DNA of 19,337 bases from Desulfobacterales bacterium (GCA_018224315.1 JAGTVF010000006.1:1-19337), one strand, 5' to 3'; positions 1 to 8,905 are shown, counted from the first letter of the stretch. Made by a program: numbers and translations. Notes: a model not told the origin generated them from the sequence alone.

Positions 1-1
1 G

Positions 2-1180
2 CAGGCCACGGGCTGGTATAAGGAAATCATCGGTGCCGGGCTTGCCCTTCTGCTTTTGATCCTGCTCATTGACATCATCCGGCGCCGCAAAAAAGCTGAA
101 AAACGGCCTGCCGGACAAACCCGGACGGATCCGGCCCAAACCGAAGAAACCATGTCCGGTCAACCAGCGGACTCCCATGAAATACCCGAACCCGGGCCCG
201 AACAAAAGATGGAAAAACCCGGTCCGGCCAGGGCCGAAACACCCAAGGTCCCGGCGGCCGAACCGGTCGCCCCGGAGCCGGCAAAGCTGATGGGCCGGCT
301 GAAAGCCGGCCTTGACAAAACCCGAAAATCCCTTGCCGGCCGGCTGGAACAGGCCTTTGCCGATAAAAGCGTTCTGGACCGGCAAAACATGGAGGAAATC
401 GAAGAAGCCCTGATTACCGCGGATGTGGGCATGGATACAACAATGAAACTTATTGGCCGAATCGAGGCCAATGCCGCCCGGATCTCCGGCCCCGAGCAGC
501 TCCGGACCTTTTTAAAACAGGAAATGCAAAAGATCTTTAAAAGCATTCCGCCGCCGGCGCCGGCCGCAGAAACGCCCCATGTGGTCATGGTAGTGGGGGT
601 CAACGGCGTGGGCAAAACCACTACCATCGGCAAGCTGGCCTTTCAATACCGCTGCCAGGGAGCCGACGTGCTCATCGGCGCGGCAGACACGTTCCGGGCT
701 GCGGCTGTTGAGCAGCTCACCATCTGGGCCCAAAGGGCCGATGCGGCCATCGTGGCCCACCGGGAAAACGCAGACCCTGCTGCTGTGGCCTTTGACACGG
801 TGGAAGCCGGCATTTCCAGGGGCATTGACCGGGTAATCATTGACACCGCCGGCCGGCTGCACACCAAGGTCAACCTCATGGAGCAATTAAAAAAGATCAA
901 GCGCAGCATCGGCAAGAAACTGCCCGGCGCCCCCCATGAAGTACTTCTGGTCCTGGATGCCACCACCGGCCAAAACGCCCTGGCCCAGGCAAAAATGTTT
1001 CATGAAGGCATCGGGGTTACGGGCTTGATTCTCACCAAGCTCGACGGCACGGCACGGGGCGGCATCGTGGTGGGCATCTGTGATGCCATGAAGCTTCCGA
1101 TTCACTACATCGGGGTGGGAGAAGCCATGGAAGACCTGCAGCCCTTTGATTCCAAAGCCTTTATTGACGCGCTTTTCTAG
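2..1180 (+). CDS. ftsY: Signal recognition particle receptor FtsY, 5' end outside the window
   Basis: FtsY is the SRP receptor GTPase; it docks SRP-bound ribosomes at the inner membrane and delivers nascent membrane proteins to SecYEG. The frame is open from base 2, so the true start is upstream; the TTG at 56 is probably internal. The 392 visible residues begin with a hydrophobic helix (about residues 9-23) followed by RRRKK, which looks like a membrane anchor. A Pro/Glu-rich linker runs to about residue 90, then comes the four-helix N domain and the G domain. GTPase motifs seen are GVNGVGKTT (about 199), DTFRAAA (about 229), DTAGR (about 281) and TKLDG (about 345), and the C-terminus GVGEAMEDLQPF is typical. 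Neither a hairpin terminator nor a nearby partner gene is evident downstream before the HU promoter. Confidence 0.95.
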   Translation, partial: QATGWYKEIIGAGLALLLLILLIDIIRRRKKAEKRPAGQTRTDPAQTEETMSGQPADSHEIPEPGPEQKMEKPGPARAETPKVPAAEPVAPEPAKLMGRLKAGLDKTRKSLAGRLEQAFADKSVLDRQNMEEIEEALITADVGMDTTMKLIGRIEANAARISGPEQLRTFLKQEMQKIFKSIPPPAPAAETPHVVMVVGVNGVGKTTTIGKLAFQYRCQGADVLIGAADTFRAAAVEQLTIWAQRADAAIVAHRENADPAAVAFDTVEAGISRGIDRVIIDTAGRLHTKVNLMEQLKKIKRSIGKKLPGAPHEVLLVLDATTGQNALAQAKMFHEGIGVTGLILTKLDGTARGGIVVGICDAMKLPIHYIGVGEAMEDLQPFDSKAFIDALF

Positions 1181-1366
1181 AAGGACAAATTGCTTTTCCG
1201 GCATTGCTCATCCAGGGCGCGCGCATGGTGGGCAGATACATTTTCGGCAAAGAGCGCAGTAGGATGAAACATGAATCCGGACTTTGACGGCTTTCCAAAT
1301 ACAGTACAGATAAGGGCTGCCGGCAAAAATTTTTTGAAAAAATTTATGAAAACCGCATTTTATGTA

Positions 1367-1395
1367 TTGACAAGTAAAAAAACCTCTTTTAAGTT
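1367..1395 (+). promoter_or_regulatory. Sigma-70-type promoter of the HU gene
   Basis: A perfect -35 hexamer TTGACA lies at 1367-1372, and a weaker -10 candidate TAAGTT at 1390-1395 follows a 17-base spacer. Upstream, at 1327-1345, is an A/T tract dyad (AAATTTTTT, G, AAAAAATTT) that resembles an UP element, although it sits slightly far from the -35. Initiation would fall near 1402, giving a leader of about 47 bases. Confidence 0.6.
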
Positions 1396-1448
1396 ATCAT
1401 AAAATCAGGGCTTTTTGATAAACCGCAACAAAAGAGGGAGGGAAAGTC

Positions 1449-1721
1449 ATGACAAAAGCAGAACTGGTTGAAAAGATGGCAAAGGATGCGGGCATCTCCA
1501 AGGTGGCCGCCACCGCAGCACTCAATTCCTTCATGGACGGCGTATCCAAGTCATTGAAGAAAAAAGACGGGAAAGTCACTTTGGTGGGCTTTGGCACATT
1601 CCAGAAAGTCCGGCGCAAGGCCAGAACCGGCAGAAATCCCCAGACCGGTGCTCCCATCAAGATCAAAGCCCGCAACGTGGTCAAGTTCAAACCCGGCAAG
1701 CAGCTTCGGGAAACGGTTTAG
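1449..1721 (+). CDS. HU family DNA-binding protein
   Basis: This is a 90-residue HU-type histone-like protein, which bends and compacts DNA as a dimer in the nucleoid. The sequence shows the N-terminal helical dimerisation part (residues 1-40), the GFGTF turn (48-52) and the beta-arm core GRNPQTG with the intercalating proline at residue 64. Length and motifs match HU rather than a longer IHF subunit. A strong ribosome binding site, GGGAGGGA, lies about 6 bases before the ATG. The gene stands alone, with its own promoter at 1367 and a terminator at 1754. A second, clearly different family member (ihfA) lies at 17194. Whether it is HU-alpha or HU-beta like cannot be settled by eye, so no symbol is given. 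Confidence 0.93.
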   Translation: MTKAELVEKMAKDAGISKVAATAALNSFMDGVSKSLKKKDGKVTLVGFGTFQKVRRKARTGRNPQTGAPIKIKARNVVKFKPGKQLRETV

Positions 1722-1753
1722 TTTCCGCAGCCACAAAACTTTTTTCCGGTCTT

Positions 1754-1794
1754 AAAAGGGCGGTATCCCGGGTTGTGGGAACCGCCTTTTTATA
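1754..1794 (+). terminator. Rho-independent terminator between HU and acylphosphatase, probably bidirectional
   Basis: The arms AAAAGGGCGGT (1754-1764) and ACCGCCTTTT (1781-1790) pair with a single bulged G, and an inner TCCC/GGGA pairing extends the stem. T-rich sequence follows on both strands. It lies between the convergent ends of the HU gene and the acylphosphatase gene and can serve both. Confidence 0.8.
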
Positions 1795-1800
1795 TTGGCC

Positions 1801-2088
1801 CTAATGGGTATAACGGATGGTGAAATCCGAATGCTCGCCGGCATAGGGCTTTTCCACCACTTCCACATCTGTCACCGAGGCTGCAGGCGGGCCTTGGCGG
1901 CACCAGTTGAGCATATTGTCCACATTTTCGGCCTCTCCTTCAAAAACGGCCTCCACCGTGCCATCGGCCCGGTTTCTCACCCAGCCGTTGACCTTGTGCT
2001 CCTCTGCGGCCCGGGCGGTTTCCATCCTGTAGCAAACCCCCTGAACCTTGCCCTTTATCACCGCACGCACAGCCTTTTTTTCTGCCAT
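1801..2088 (-). CDS. acyP: Acylphosphatase
   Basis: This is a 95-residue small cytoplasmic acylphosphatase, which hydrolyses acyl phosphates such as acetyl phosphate or carbamoyl phosphate. The signature KVQGVCYR (residues 14-21) holds the phosphate-binding loop and catalytic Arg21; GWVRN (35-39) supplies catalytic Asn39, and the GTVEAVFEG strand follows. Length is typical of the family. A strong AAGGAG lies about 12 bases before the ATG, which is a long spacing, but no better in-frame start is visible. A promoter-like sequence precedes it at 2133-2161, so it may be transcribed separately from the ligA run upstream of it. The physiological substrate is unknown, as for most bacterial members. 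Confidence 0.93.
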   Translation of the reverse strand: MAEKKAVRAVIKGKVQGVCYRMETARAAEEHKVNGWVRNRADGTVEAVFEGEAENVDNMLNWCRQGPPAASVTDVEVVEKPYAGEHSDFTIRYTH

Positions 2089-2132
2089 ATCCGCAATGCA
2101 CTCCTTTCCTGAACGCTATTTCCTTCATATCA

Positions 2133-2161
2133 AACATAATTCATCTTCGTGACCCGTTCAA
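2133..2161 (-). promoter_or_regulatory. Possible promoter of the acylphosphatase gene
   Basis: On the minus strand TTGAAC (2161-2156) and TATGTT (2138-2133) are separated by exactly 17 bases in the 129-base gap between ligA and the acylphosphatase gene. The match is good but judged by eye only. Confidence 0.45.
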
Positions 2162-2217
2162 CCCCGGGTGCGGCGCCATATTCTGTGCCGAAATGGTCTG
2201 CATAAACAGCGGTCAAT

Positions 2218-4281
<2,064 letters not shown>

Positions 4282-4542
4282 TCAGTCCAGGGGATTGACG
4301 TGTTCGGTGAGCTCGTCTTTGACCTCGTCGATAATGTCATAGAGCCACATCAAATCCTCCATGCTCAGGCGGCCGGCCTTGGCCGGGGCCCGGTCGGTGC
4401 CGTCCTTTTTTTTCAAAATGCGCGGGCCGATCTGCACCTTGGGCGCACCTTCGCCGTACTGGTTGATGGAAACAATGAGCCCGGTTTCTTCGTTTTGCCA
4501 TTTTTTCAGCACTTTGTCCTTTTCCGGATCATATCCTGCCAT
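4282..4542 (-). CDS. Small conserved-looking protein, possibly PC4/YdbC-like
   Basis: An 86-residue acidic, lysine-rich protein with a very good ribosome binding site (AAGGAGG, seven bases before the ATG). I do not recognise a named gene. The layout resembles the PC4/p15 coactivator and bacterial YdbC fold: a strand region GLIVSINQYGEGAPKVQIG (about 21-39), a charged loop with KKKDG, then a Gly-containing turn and helix GRLSMEDLMWLYDIIDEV (about 57-74), similar to the YdbC pattern of W-x-G-x-P-K, then G-x-x-L-T-x-E-E-L. PC4-like proteins bind single-stranded DNA. It lies between glyS and ligA on the same strand, 24 bases from ligA, so a link to DNA metabolism is possible but is inference. The gene itself is likely real; the family call is tentative. 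Confidence 0.7.
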   Translation of the reverse strand: MAGYDPEKDKVLKKWQNEETGLIVSINQYGEGAPKVQIGPRILKKKDGTDRAPAKAGRLSMEDLMWLYDIIDEVKDELTEHVNPLD

Positions 4543-4571
4543 GCAAATGCCTCCTTACACGTATTGCCGCC

Positions 4572-4604
4572 GCAGGTGCCAAAAACCACACCTGCAGGTT
4601 TTTT
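4572..4604 (+). terminator. Terminator-like hairpin between glyS and the 86-residue gene
   Basis: GCAGGTG (4572-4578) and CACCTGC (4589-4595) form a perfect 7-bp stem around a 10-base loop, followed by AGG and six T (4599-4604). The U-run lies on the plus strand, opposite to the genes here. On the minus strand, AAAAACC and GGTTTTT can form an alternative stem in the same place. Its role is uncertain: it may limit antisense transcription or cause partial attenuation. Confidence 0.4.
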
Positions 4605-4608
4605 CTGT

Positions 4609-5667
4609 TTATGTGGAAATTTTGGAAAAATCCGCCAGCCGGGCAAACAAATCTGAAATCCGCTGCAGCAGGGCCAGGCGGTTTTTGCGCACTTCCGGGT
4701 TTTCGTCCATGACCAGAACCGTATCAAAAAACGCATCCACCCGGGGCTTTAATCCTGCGATCTGACCAAAAGCCGCATCCATATCCTTTTGCTCCAAAAG
4801 CCGGGACACGGTTTTTTCCGCCTCCAGCAAGGCCTCATGCAGGGCGGTTTCAGCCGGATCGGCAAACATCTGCAACCGGATCTCCGAACCGGTTGTATCC
4901 GCAGCATCAGCTTTGCGAATGATATTGACCACCCGCTTAAAGGCAACGGCCAGGGATTCAAAATCCGGTTCAGATTTTAGTCGCTGCAGGGCGGCTGCCC
5001 GCTGCCAAACATCCGTGACCCGGTCTGCGGACACCGATATGACGGCTGCTGCCAGGTCCCTGGCAATATGGGCGTCTTCGAGCAGAAAGGCCATGCGGCT
5101 TTCCATAAAACCGCAGACATCGGCTGTTTTGCCCTCCAGTTCAGTTCCGGCAGCTCCCAGCATTTCCAGGGCGCAGCCAACGGCTTCAGACAGGCTGAAA
5201 TCCAGGCCCTGGTCCATGGCGGTCTGGATGATACCGATGGCCTGGCGGCGCAGGGCATAGGGATCCGAGGCCCCGGTGGGCACCAGGCCGAGATAAAAAC
5301 AGCCGCAAATGGTGTCGATTTTATCGGCAATGGAAAGCACCGCACCGGTCATGGCCGAGGGCAGCACGCCGCCGGAATATGTGGGCCGGTAATGCTGCTC
5401 AATGGCTTCTGCCACTGGCTCCGGCTCCCCTGCCCGACCGGCGTAGATACGCCCCATAACCCCCTGGAGCTTTGGGAACTCATTGACCACGTGACTGACC
5501 AGATCCGCCTTACACAAAAATGCCGCCCGGTCCGCATGGGCCAGGCCCTGCTCATCAAAGCCCAGACGTCTGCCAAGCAGGCCGGCAAGCTTGCGGATGC
5601 GTCCGGTCTTGTCGTAAACCGAGCCCAATTCGGCCTGAAATATCACGGATTTTAACCGCTCCACCAT
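4609..5667 (-). CDS. glyS: Glycyl-tRNA synthetase beta subunit, C-terminal part (frame broken from the N-terminal part)
   Basis: This frame encodes the second half of the GlyRS beta subunit, which carries much of the tRNA-binding function of the alpha2-beta2 enzyme. It shows SVIFQAELGSVYDKTGRI near the start, the HD-like segment HVVNEFPKLQGVMGRIYA, the conserved SDPYALRRQAIGI block and a C-terminal DALR-type anticodon-binding region ending at FSKIST. The first ATG, at 5667, lacks a good ribosome binding site. The same frame stays open upstream to the U8 run at 5698-5705, reading FHADLKTSPEN, which is what the family has at this point. I therefore read this as the continuation of the upstream ORF after a one-base frame change, not as an independent gene. 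The joined protein would be 693 residues, close to the 689 of E. coli GlyS. Confidence 0.85.
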   Translation of the reverse strand: MVERLKSVIFQAELGSVYDKTGRIRKLAGLLGRRLGFDEQGLAHADRAAFLCKADLVSHVVNEFPKLQGVMGRIYAGRAGEPEPVAEAIEQHYRPTYSGGVLPSAMTGAVLSIADKIDTICGCFYLGLVPTGASDPYALRRQAIGIIQTAMDQGLDFSLSEAVGCALEMLGAAGTELEGKTADVCGFMESRMAFLLEDAHIARDLAAAVISVSADRVTDVWQRAAALQRLKSEPDFESLAVAFKRVVNIIRKADAADTTGSEIRLQMFADPAETALHEALLEAEKTVSRLLEQKDMDAAFGQIAGLKPRVDAFFDTVLVMDENPEVRKNRLALLQRISDLFARLADFSKIST

Positions 5668-5705
5668 GTTTTCCGGAGAGGTTTTTAAATCTGCGTGAAA
5701 AAAAA
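5654..5705 (-). other. Frame disruption at a U8 run with an in-phase U UUU UUC heptamer
   Basis: In mRNA sense, the glyS N-terminal frame reads CGG UUU UUU UUC ACG CAG AUU UAA. The eight U lie at 5705-5698, and the heptamer U UUU UUC (5703-5697) has the phase of a classic -1 slippery site (X XXY YYZ). A -1 slip gives FFF then HADLK, which continues the family sequence. Adding one U by polymerase slippage, or correcting a missing base, gives the same protein. Downstream, AACC-U-CUCC (5683-5675) can pair with GGAG-C-GGUU (5662-5654) in a weak stem-loop beginning 13 bases after the heptamer. The sequence alone cannot separate error, mutation and recoding. Confidence 0.85.
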
Positions 5706-6689
5706 CCGGGCGTCTTCCAGCCGCGCCCGGAGCACCCGCTCATGGCCTGCGGCCACCACTTGCATGTCCCGGGCCACGTTGTTGTTGACCGCGATAAAAT
5801 GGGGCATGATTTCATCATTTTCATTGATCACGGCAAAATAGCGCTGGTGCTCCCGCATGGCGGTGACCAGCACCTGTCTGGGAAGTTCCAGAAACTTTTC
5901 ATCAAAATGACCCAGGACCACTTCCGGATATTCCACCAGATGGGTATTTTCCTCCACCAGTTCCATATCTTCGACAATCTGCCCGCCTGCGGGCTTTACC
6001 GCCCGGGCCATGCGCTTTTGCATTTCCGTGCGCCGCTGGTCCATATCCGCCATCACCCAGGCCCCGGCCAGGGCATCCACGTATTGTTGCGGGGATTGAA
6101 GGCGAATCTTGCCGGGTTGTAAAAACCTGTGGCCAAAAGTATGCCGGCCGCTTTTGACCCCGGCAAAGGACACGGACACAGCGCGCTCTCCAAGCAGCAC
6201 CACCAGGCTGTGCACGGGCCGGGCAAAGGTCACGCGCAAATCGGCCCAGCGCATGGTCTTGGGAAACGGGATGGCCCCGATGATTTCCGGCAGAATTTCT
6301 CTTAGCACCACCGGGGTGGGCCGGCCGCGCTCGGTTTTGCGCGTGCAGAGATAGCGGCCTTTTCCGGTTTCCCTGATCTCCAGTTTGTCAACTGGCACAC
6401 CGCTTTTTTCCGCAAACTTTTCGGCTGCCACCGTGGGCCGGCCGTTTTCATCAAAGGCCACCCGCTCGGGAGGGCCTGTCAATTCAGATACCACTGTCTG
6501 CTGACGTTCGGCCACATCGCAGACGTAAACCGCAAGCCGCCTCGGGGTGCCGTAGATCCGGGCCTGGCCGCAGTCAATTCGCAGATCCGTTAACCGGTCC
6601 ACAAGCCGCCGGCAAAATGCGTTTAGGGCAGGAACGATATAACCGGCTGGAATTTCTTCAGTTCCGATTTCAATGAGCAAAGGTTTCAT
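5685..6689 (-). CDS. glyS: Glycyl-tRNA synthetase beta subunit, N-terminal part (ends early at a frame break)
   Basis: The 334-residue frame starts MKPLLIEIGTEEIPAGY, the standard GlyS N-terminus. It continues through YGTPRRLAV, ELTGPPERVAFDENG, PFPKTMRW, FARPVHSLV, VEYPEVVLGHFDEKFLELP and MREHQRYF to LRARLEDARFFF, then ends TQI and UAA. The early stop comes from one base too few in a run of eight U; the rest of the subunit is in the -1 frame (4609-5697). The start at 6689 is preferred over upstream in-frame codons because AGGTG lies about six bases ahead and the family begins here. It follows glyQ by 17 bases, the usual glyQ-glyS operon. A protein ending here would lack the C-terminal half that the subunit needs, so either the frame is restored in vivo or the base call is wrong. 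Confidence 0.9.
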   Translation of the reverse strand: MKPLLIEIGTEEIPAGYIVPALNAFCRRLVDRLTDLRIDCGQARIYGTPRRLAVYVCDVAERQQTVVSELTGPPERVAFDENGRPTVAAEKFAEKSGVPVDKLEIRETGKGRYLCTRKTERGRPTPVVLREILPEIIGAIPFPKTMRWADLRVTFARPVHSLVVLLGERAVSVSFAGVKSGRHTFGHRFLQPGKIRLQSPQQYVDALAGAWVMADMDQRRTEMQKRMARAVKPAGGQIVEDMELVEENTHLVEYPEVVLGHFDEKFLELPRQVLVTAMREHQRYFAVINENDEIMPHFIAVNNNVARDMQVVAAGHERVLRARLEDARFFFTQI

Positions 6690-6706
6690 TTTCACACCTG
6701 TATGTT

Positions 6707-7582
6707 TCACTTGCTGGCTTTGAGCATGGGATATCCAAGGGCTTCGCGCTGCTTTAAATAAACCTCGGCGCACTTGCGCGCCAGGTTGCGGATCCGGGCA
6801 ATATATCCGGTTCGTTCGGTGACGCTGATGGCCCCCCGGGCTTCGAGCAGGTTAAACGTGTGGGAGCATTTCAGGCAGTATTCATAGGCCGGCAAAACCA
6901 GGTCCAGGGCGGCGGTGCGTTTTGATTCGGCCTCAAACCGGGCAAAACATTGCTGCAGCATTTCCACATCCGCAATCTCAAAATTGTAGGTGGACTGTTC
7001 GACTTCCTGCTGGTGGTCAATGTCGCCATAGGTCAGGGAATCGTTCCACCGCAGGTGATAGACATTGTCCACACCCTGCAGAAACATGCAGATGCGCTCC
7101 ACACCGTAGGTAATTTCCACAGACACCGGGTGGACTTCAATGCTGCCGGCCATCTGGAAATAGGTAAACTGAGTGATTTCCATGCCATCGAGCCACACCT
7201 CCCAGCCCAGACCCGAAGCCCCCAGGGTGGGCGACTCCCAGTCATCCTCCACAAACCGGATGTCATGGTCCATGGCATCGATGCCCAGGGCTTTTAAACT
7301 CTGGAGAAACATGTCCTGAACATTGGTTGGCGAGGGTTTGAGAAGGACCTGGAACTGGTAATAATGCTGGAGCCGGTAGGGATTGTCCCCGTAGCGGCCG
7401 TCGGTGGGCCGGCGCGATGGCTGGGCATAGGCCACGTTCCAGGGCTCCGGTCCAAGGGCGCGAAGCAGTGTGGCCGGATGAAAGGTGCCGGCGCCCACCT
7501 CCATGTCATAGGGCTGGACCAGCACGCAGCCCTTGCGGGCCCAGAAGCGCTGCAATGTCAGTATCACGTCTTGAAAATTCAT
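6707..7582 (-). CDS. glyQ: Glycyl-tRNA synthetase alpha subunit
   Basis: GlyQ is the class II catalytic alpha subunit of the bacterial alpha2-beta2 GlyRS, charging tRNA-Gly with glycine using ATP. The 291-residue protein has the family's usual length. It shows [28 protein letters not shown] (about 24-39), the block [18 protein letters not shown], the segment [18 protein letters not shown], and [14 protein letters not shown]. The start [13 protein letters not shown] is the common form in this group. A weak purine-rich stretch (GGGAAATCAAAG) precedes the ATG. The AT-rich 236-base gap upstream presumably holds the promoter for glyQ-glyS and perhaps the two genes after them. Confidence 0.97.
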   Translation of the reverse strand: MNFQDVILTLQRFWARKGCVLVQPYDMEVGAGTFHPATLLRALGPEPWNVAYAQPSRRPTDGRYGDNPYRLQHYYQFQVLLKPSPTNVQDMFLQSLKALGIDAMDHDIRFVEDDWESPTLGASGLGWEVWLDGMEITQFTYFQMAGSIEVHPVSVEITYGVERICMFLQGVDNVYHLRWNDSLTYGDIDHQQEVEQSTYNFEIADVEMLQQCFARFEAESKRTAALDLVLPAYEYCLKCSHTFNLLEARGAISVTERTGYIARIRNLARKCAEVYLKQREALGYPMLKASK

Positions 7583-7632
7583 CTTTGATTTCCCGGTTGC
7601 CTGTGATTTGTTTCAAGCGTTAATATTGATGC

Positions 7633-7658
7633 GCCTGTAAAAAGTCTTTTTTACAGGC
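7633..7658. repeat. Perfect 11-bp hairpin upstream of glyQ, part of a palindromic repeat family
   Basis: GCCTGTAAAAA (7633-7643) pairs perfectly with TTTTTACAGGC (7648-7658) across a 4-base loop. The preceding AATATTGATG followed by CGCCTGTAAAAA matches the right half of the larger dyad at 7779-7816 (AATATTGATG, then GCACCGTAAAAA), so the two look like copies of one intergenic element. In the glyQ leader it could act as an RNA hairpin. Confidence 0.65.
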
Positions 7659-7662
7659 AATG

Positions 7663-7690
7663 TTAAGTTTTAAGTAATTAAGTGTTAAGT
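7663..7690. repeat. Four TTAAGT direct repeats at 7-8 base spacing
   Basis: TTAAGT occurs at 7663, 7670, 7678 and 7685 (ACTTAA in glyQ sense) in the AT-rich gap about 80-110 bases before glyQ. Such phased short repeats can be a protein-binding site or simple AT-rich sequence. No convincing promoter hexamers could be assigned around them. Confidence 0.4.
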
Positions 7691-7769
7691 AAAATCAAAA
7701 AGTTATTTTTTTAATCCTTTGCCGGTTATATCAGTTTTAGGGCTTCCTTCCTGACAAACCGCGGACGCG

Positions 7770-7816
7770 GTAAAAAGCTTTTTACGATTCCATCAATATT
7801 GATGGCACCGTAAAAA
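7770..7816. repeat. Compound palindromic repeat after the GHMP kinase gene
   Basis: Three nested dyads are visible. GTAAAAAGCTTTTTAC (7770-7785) is a perfect 16-bp palindrome, and CCATCAATATTGATGG (7790-7805) is another. Together, TTTTTACG (7779-7786) and CGTAAAAA (7809-7816) flank the second to make a 38-bp dyad with only a 3-bp mismatch on each side. It starts two bases after the stop codon of the kinase gene, so its RNA could fold as a 3' hairpin, although no clean U-tail follows. Confidence 0.7.
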
Positions 7817-7818
7817 CT

Positions 7819-8877
7819 TCAGAATTCCACCCGGAGGCCTTCTGCAGCCACACAGGCCTCAAGGATGGCCCCATCCGGGCGGCCGGATACGATTGTCTCC
7901 CATTGGGGCCTTAGCAAAGCAATGGCATCTGCGGGACCCAGCGCCCACAAACACCCCCCGCCGCCGGCACCGGCAAACCGTGCCCCGCAGTTTTGTTCTG
8001 CTGCAGCATCTATTAGCGCCGCACCCACGTCATCGATCACATGAGGGGTGATTCTGCGCCGCAGTTCAGTCTCGCGGTTCATCCATCCGGCTGCGGCCGC
8101 CATGTCCCCATGGGCGAAGGCTTGCACAAACGCTTGGGTGGCCGCTGTGATCTGCTGCCATTGAAAACGATCCTGTCCGTTGAGAAACCGCCGGATCCAG
8201 GTGCCGTTGATATCTTTGGATTCATGGGGCACCCCGCAGTAGGCCACCAAAAGATTGGCGTTTATGTTTCCGGCGTTTTCCGGCGGTATCAATACCTGCT
8301 GCCGCCATCCCGGCTGTCCCTTGTCAAGGGTCCAGTGCCAGGCATTGACCCCTCCGTATGCCGCCGCCAGCTGATCCTGCATGCCGCAGGGCACCCCGGC
8401 CAGTCCCTGCTCGATACCATGGGCCAGCAGGACTGTGGCTGAACGATCCGGGCCAGTCTCTTTCGTGCCGGCCTGAAGTTGGGACAATGCCGCCACCAGG
8501 GCTACAGCTGCAACAGAAGAGCCGCCAAGGGCACTTCTGGGCGGAGAGGCGGAGTCAATATCAATATGAATGCCGTCCATGTGAAAAAATGCGGCAATGG
8601 CAAAAATCAGCCCCAGCGGATGAGAGAACGGCGCCTTGTCCGGAGAAAATTCCGCTGTTTCAAATCCCCTGGAACTCACCCGGATACGGCCGGGCGCATA
8701 GGCGCTGACCTGCACCCTTGTGCGCAGGTCCAGGGCGATGTTGAAGGTGCACGGTTCCAGGTGTGCCAATGGATAATACAGACTGCTGATATCCAGGGTG
8801 CCGCCCAGGTCCACGCGGCACGGCGCCGATACTGTCACCAGTGCTGATTTGCAATTGCCGGATGCATCTGTTGTCAT
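7819..8877 (-). CDS. GHMP-family small-molecule kinase, substrate unknown
   Basis: A 352-residue member of the galactokinase/homoserine/mevalonate/phosphomevalonate kinase superfamily. Three family motifs are visible: the N-terminal SAPCRVDLGGT (17-27), the ATP loop PPRSALGGSS (112-121), a variant of the usual P-x-x-x-G-L-G-S-S, and the C-terminal glycine loop RFAGAGGGGCLW (300-311). HGIEQGLAGVPCGMQDQLAAAYGG (about 153-176) resembles the corresponding block in sugar and heptose kinases such as HddA. It presumably phosphorylates a sugar or sugar phosphate in the cytoplasm, but the substrate cannot be read from sequence. It follows recO by 28 bases in the mfd run and is followed by palindromic repeats. 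The ATG at 8877 has no strong ribosome binding site. Confidence 0.85.
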   Translation of the reverse strand: MTTDASGNCKSALVTVSAPCRVDLGGTLDISSLYYPLAHLEPCTFNIALDLRTRVQVSAYAPGRIRVSSRGFETAEFSPDKAPFSHPLGLIFAIAAFFHMDGIHIDIDSASPPRSALGGSSVAAVALVAALSQLQAGTKETGPDRSATVLLAHGIEQGLAGVPCGMQDQLAAAYGGVNAWHWTLDKGQPGWRQQVLIPPENAGNINANLLVAYCGVPHESKDINGTWIRRFLNGQDRFQWQQITAATQAFVQAFAHGDMAAAAGWMNRETELRRRITPHVIDDVGAALIDAAAEQNCGARFAGAGGGGCLWALGPADAIALLRPQWETIVSGRPDGAILEACVAAEGLRVEF

Positions 8878-8905
8878 GTGTTTTTACTGTTTTGCCTGGT
8901 ATGCG

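Noticed and set aside
4609..6689. glyS as a naturally split gene making two separate subunits
   Set aside because: The second ORF lacks a good start signal, and its frame is open right back to the U8 run with family sequence. One gene with a frame change explains this better, although separate translation is not excluded.
7583..7818. T-box riboswitch upstream of glyQ
   Set aside because: The leader is short and shows neither the conserved T-box sequence nor a specifier-loop layout. The hairpins seen belong to the palindromic repeat family.
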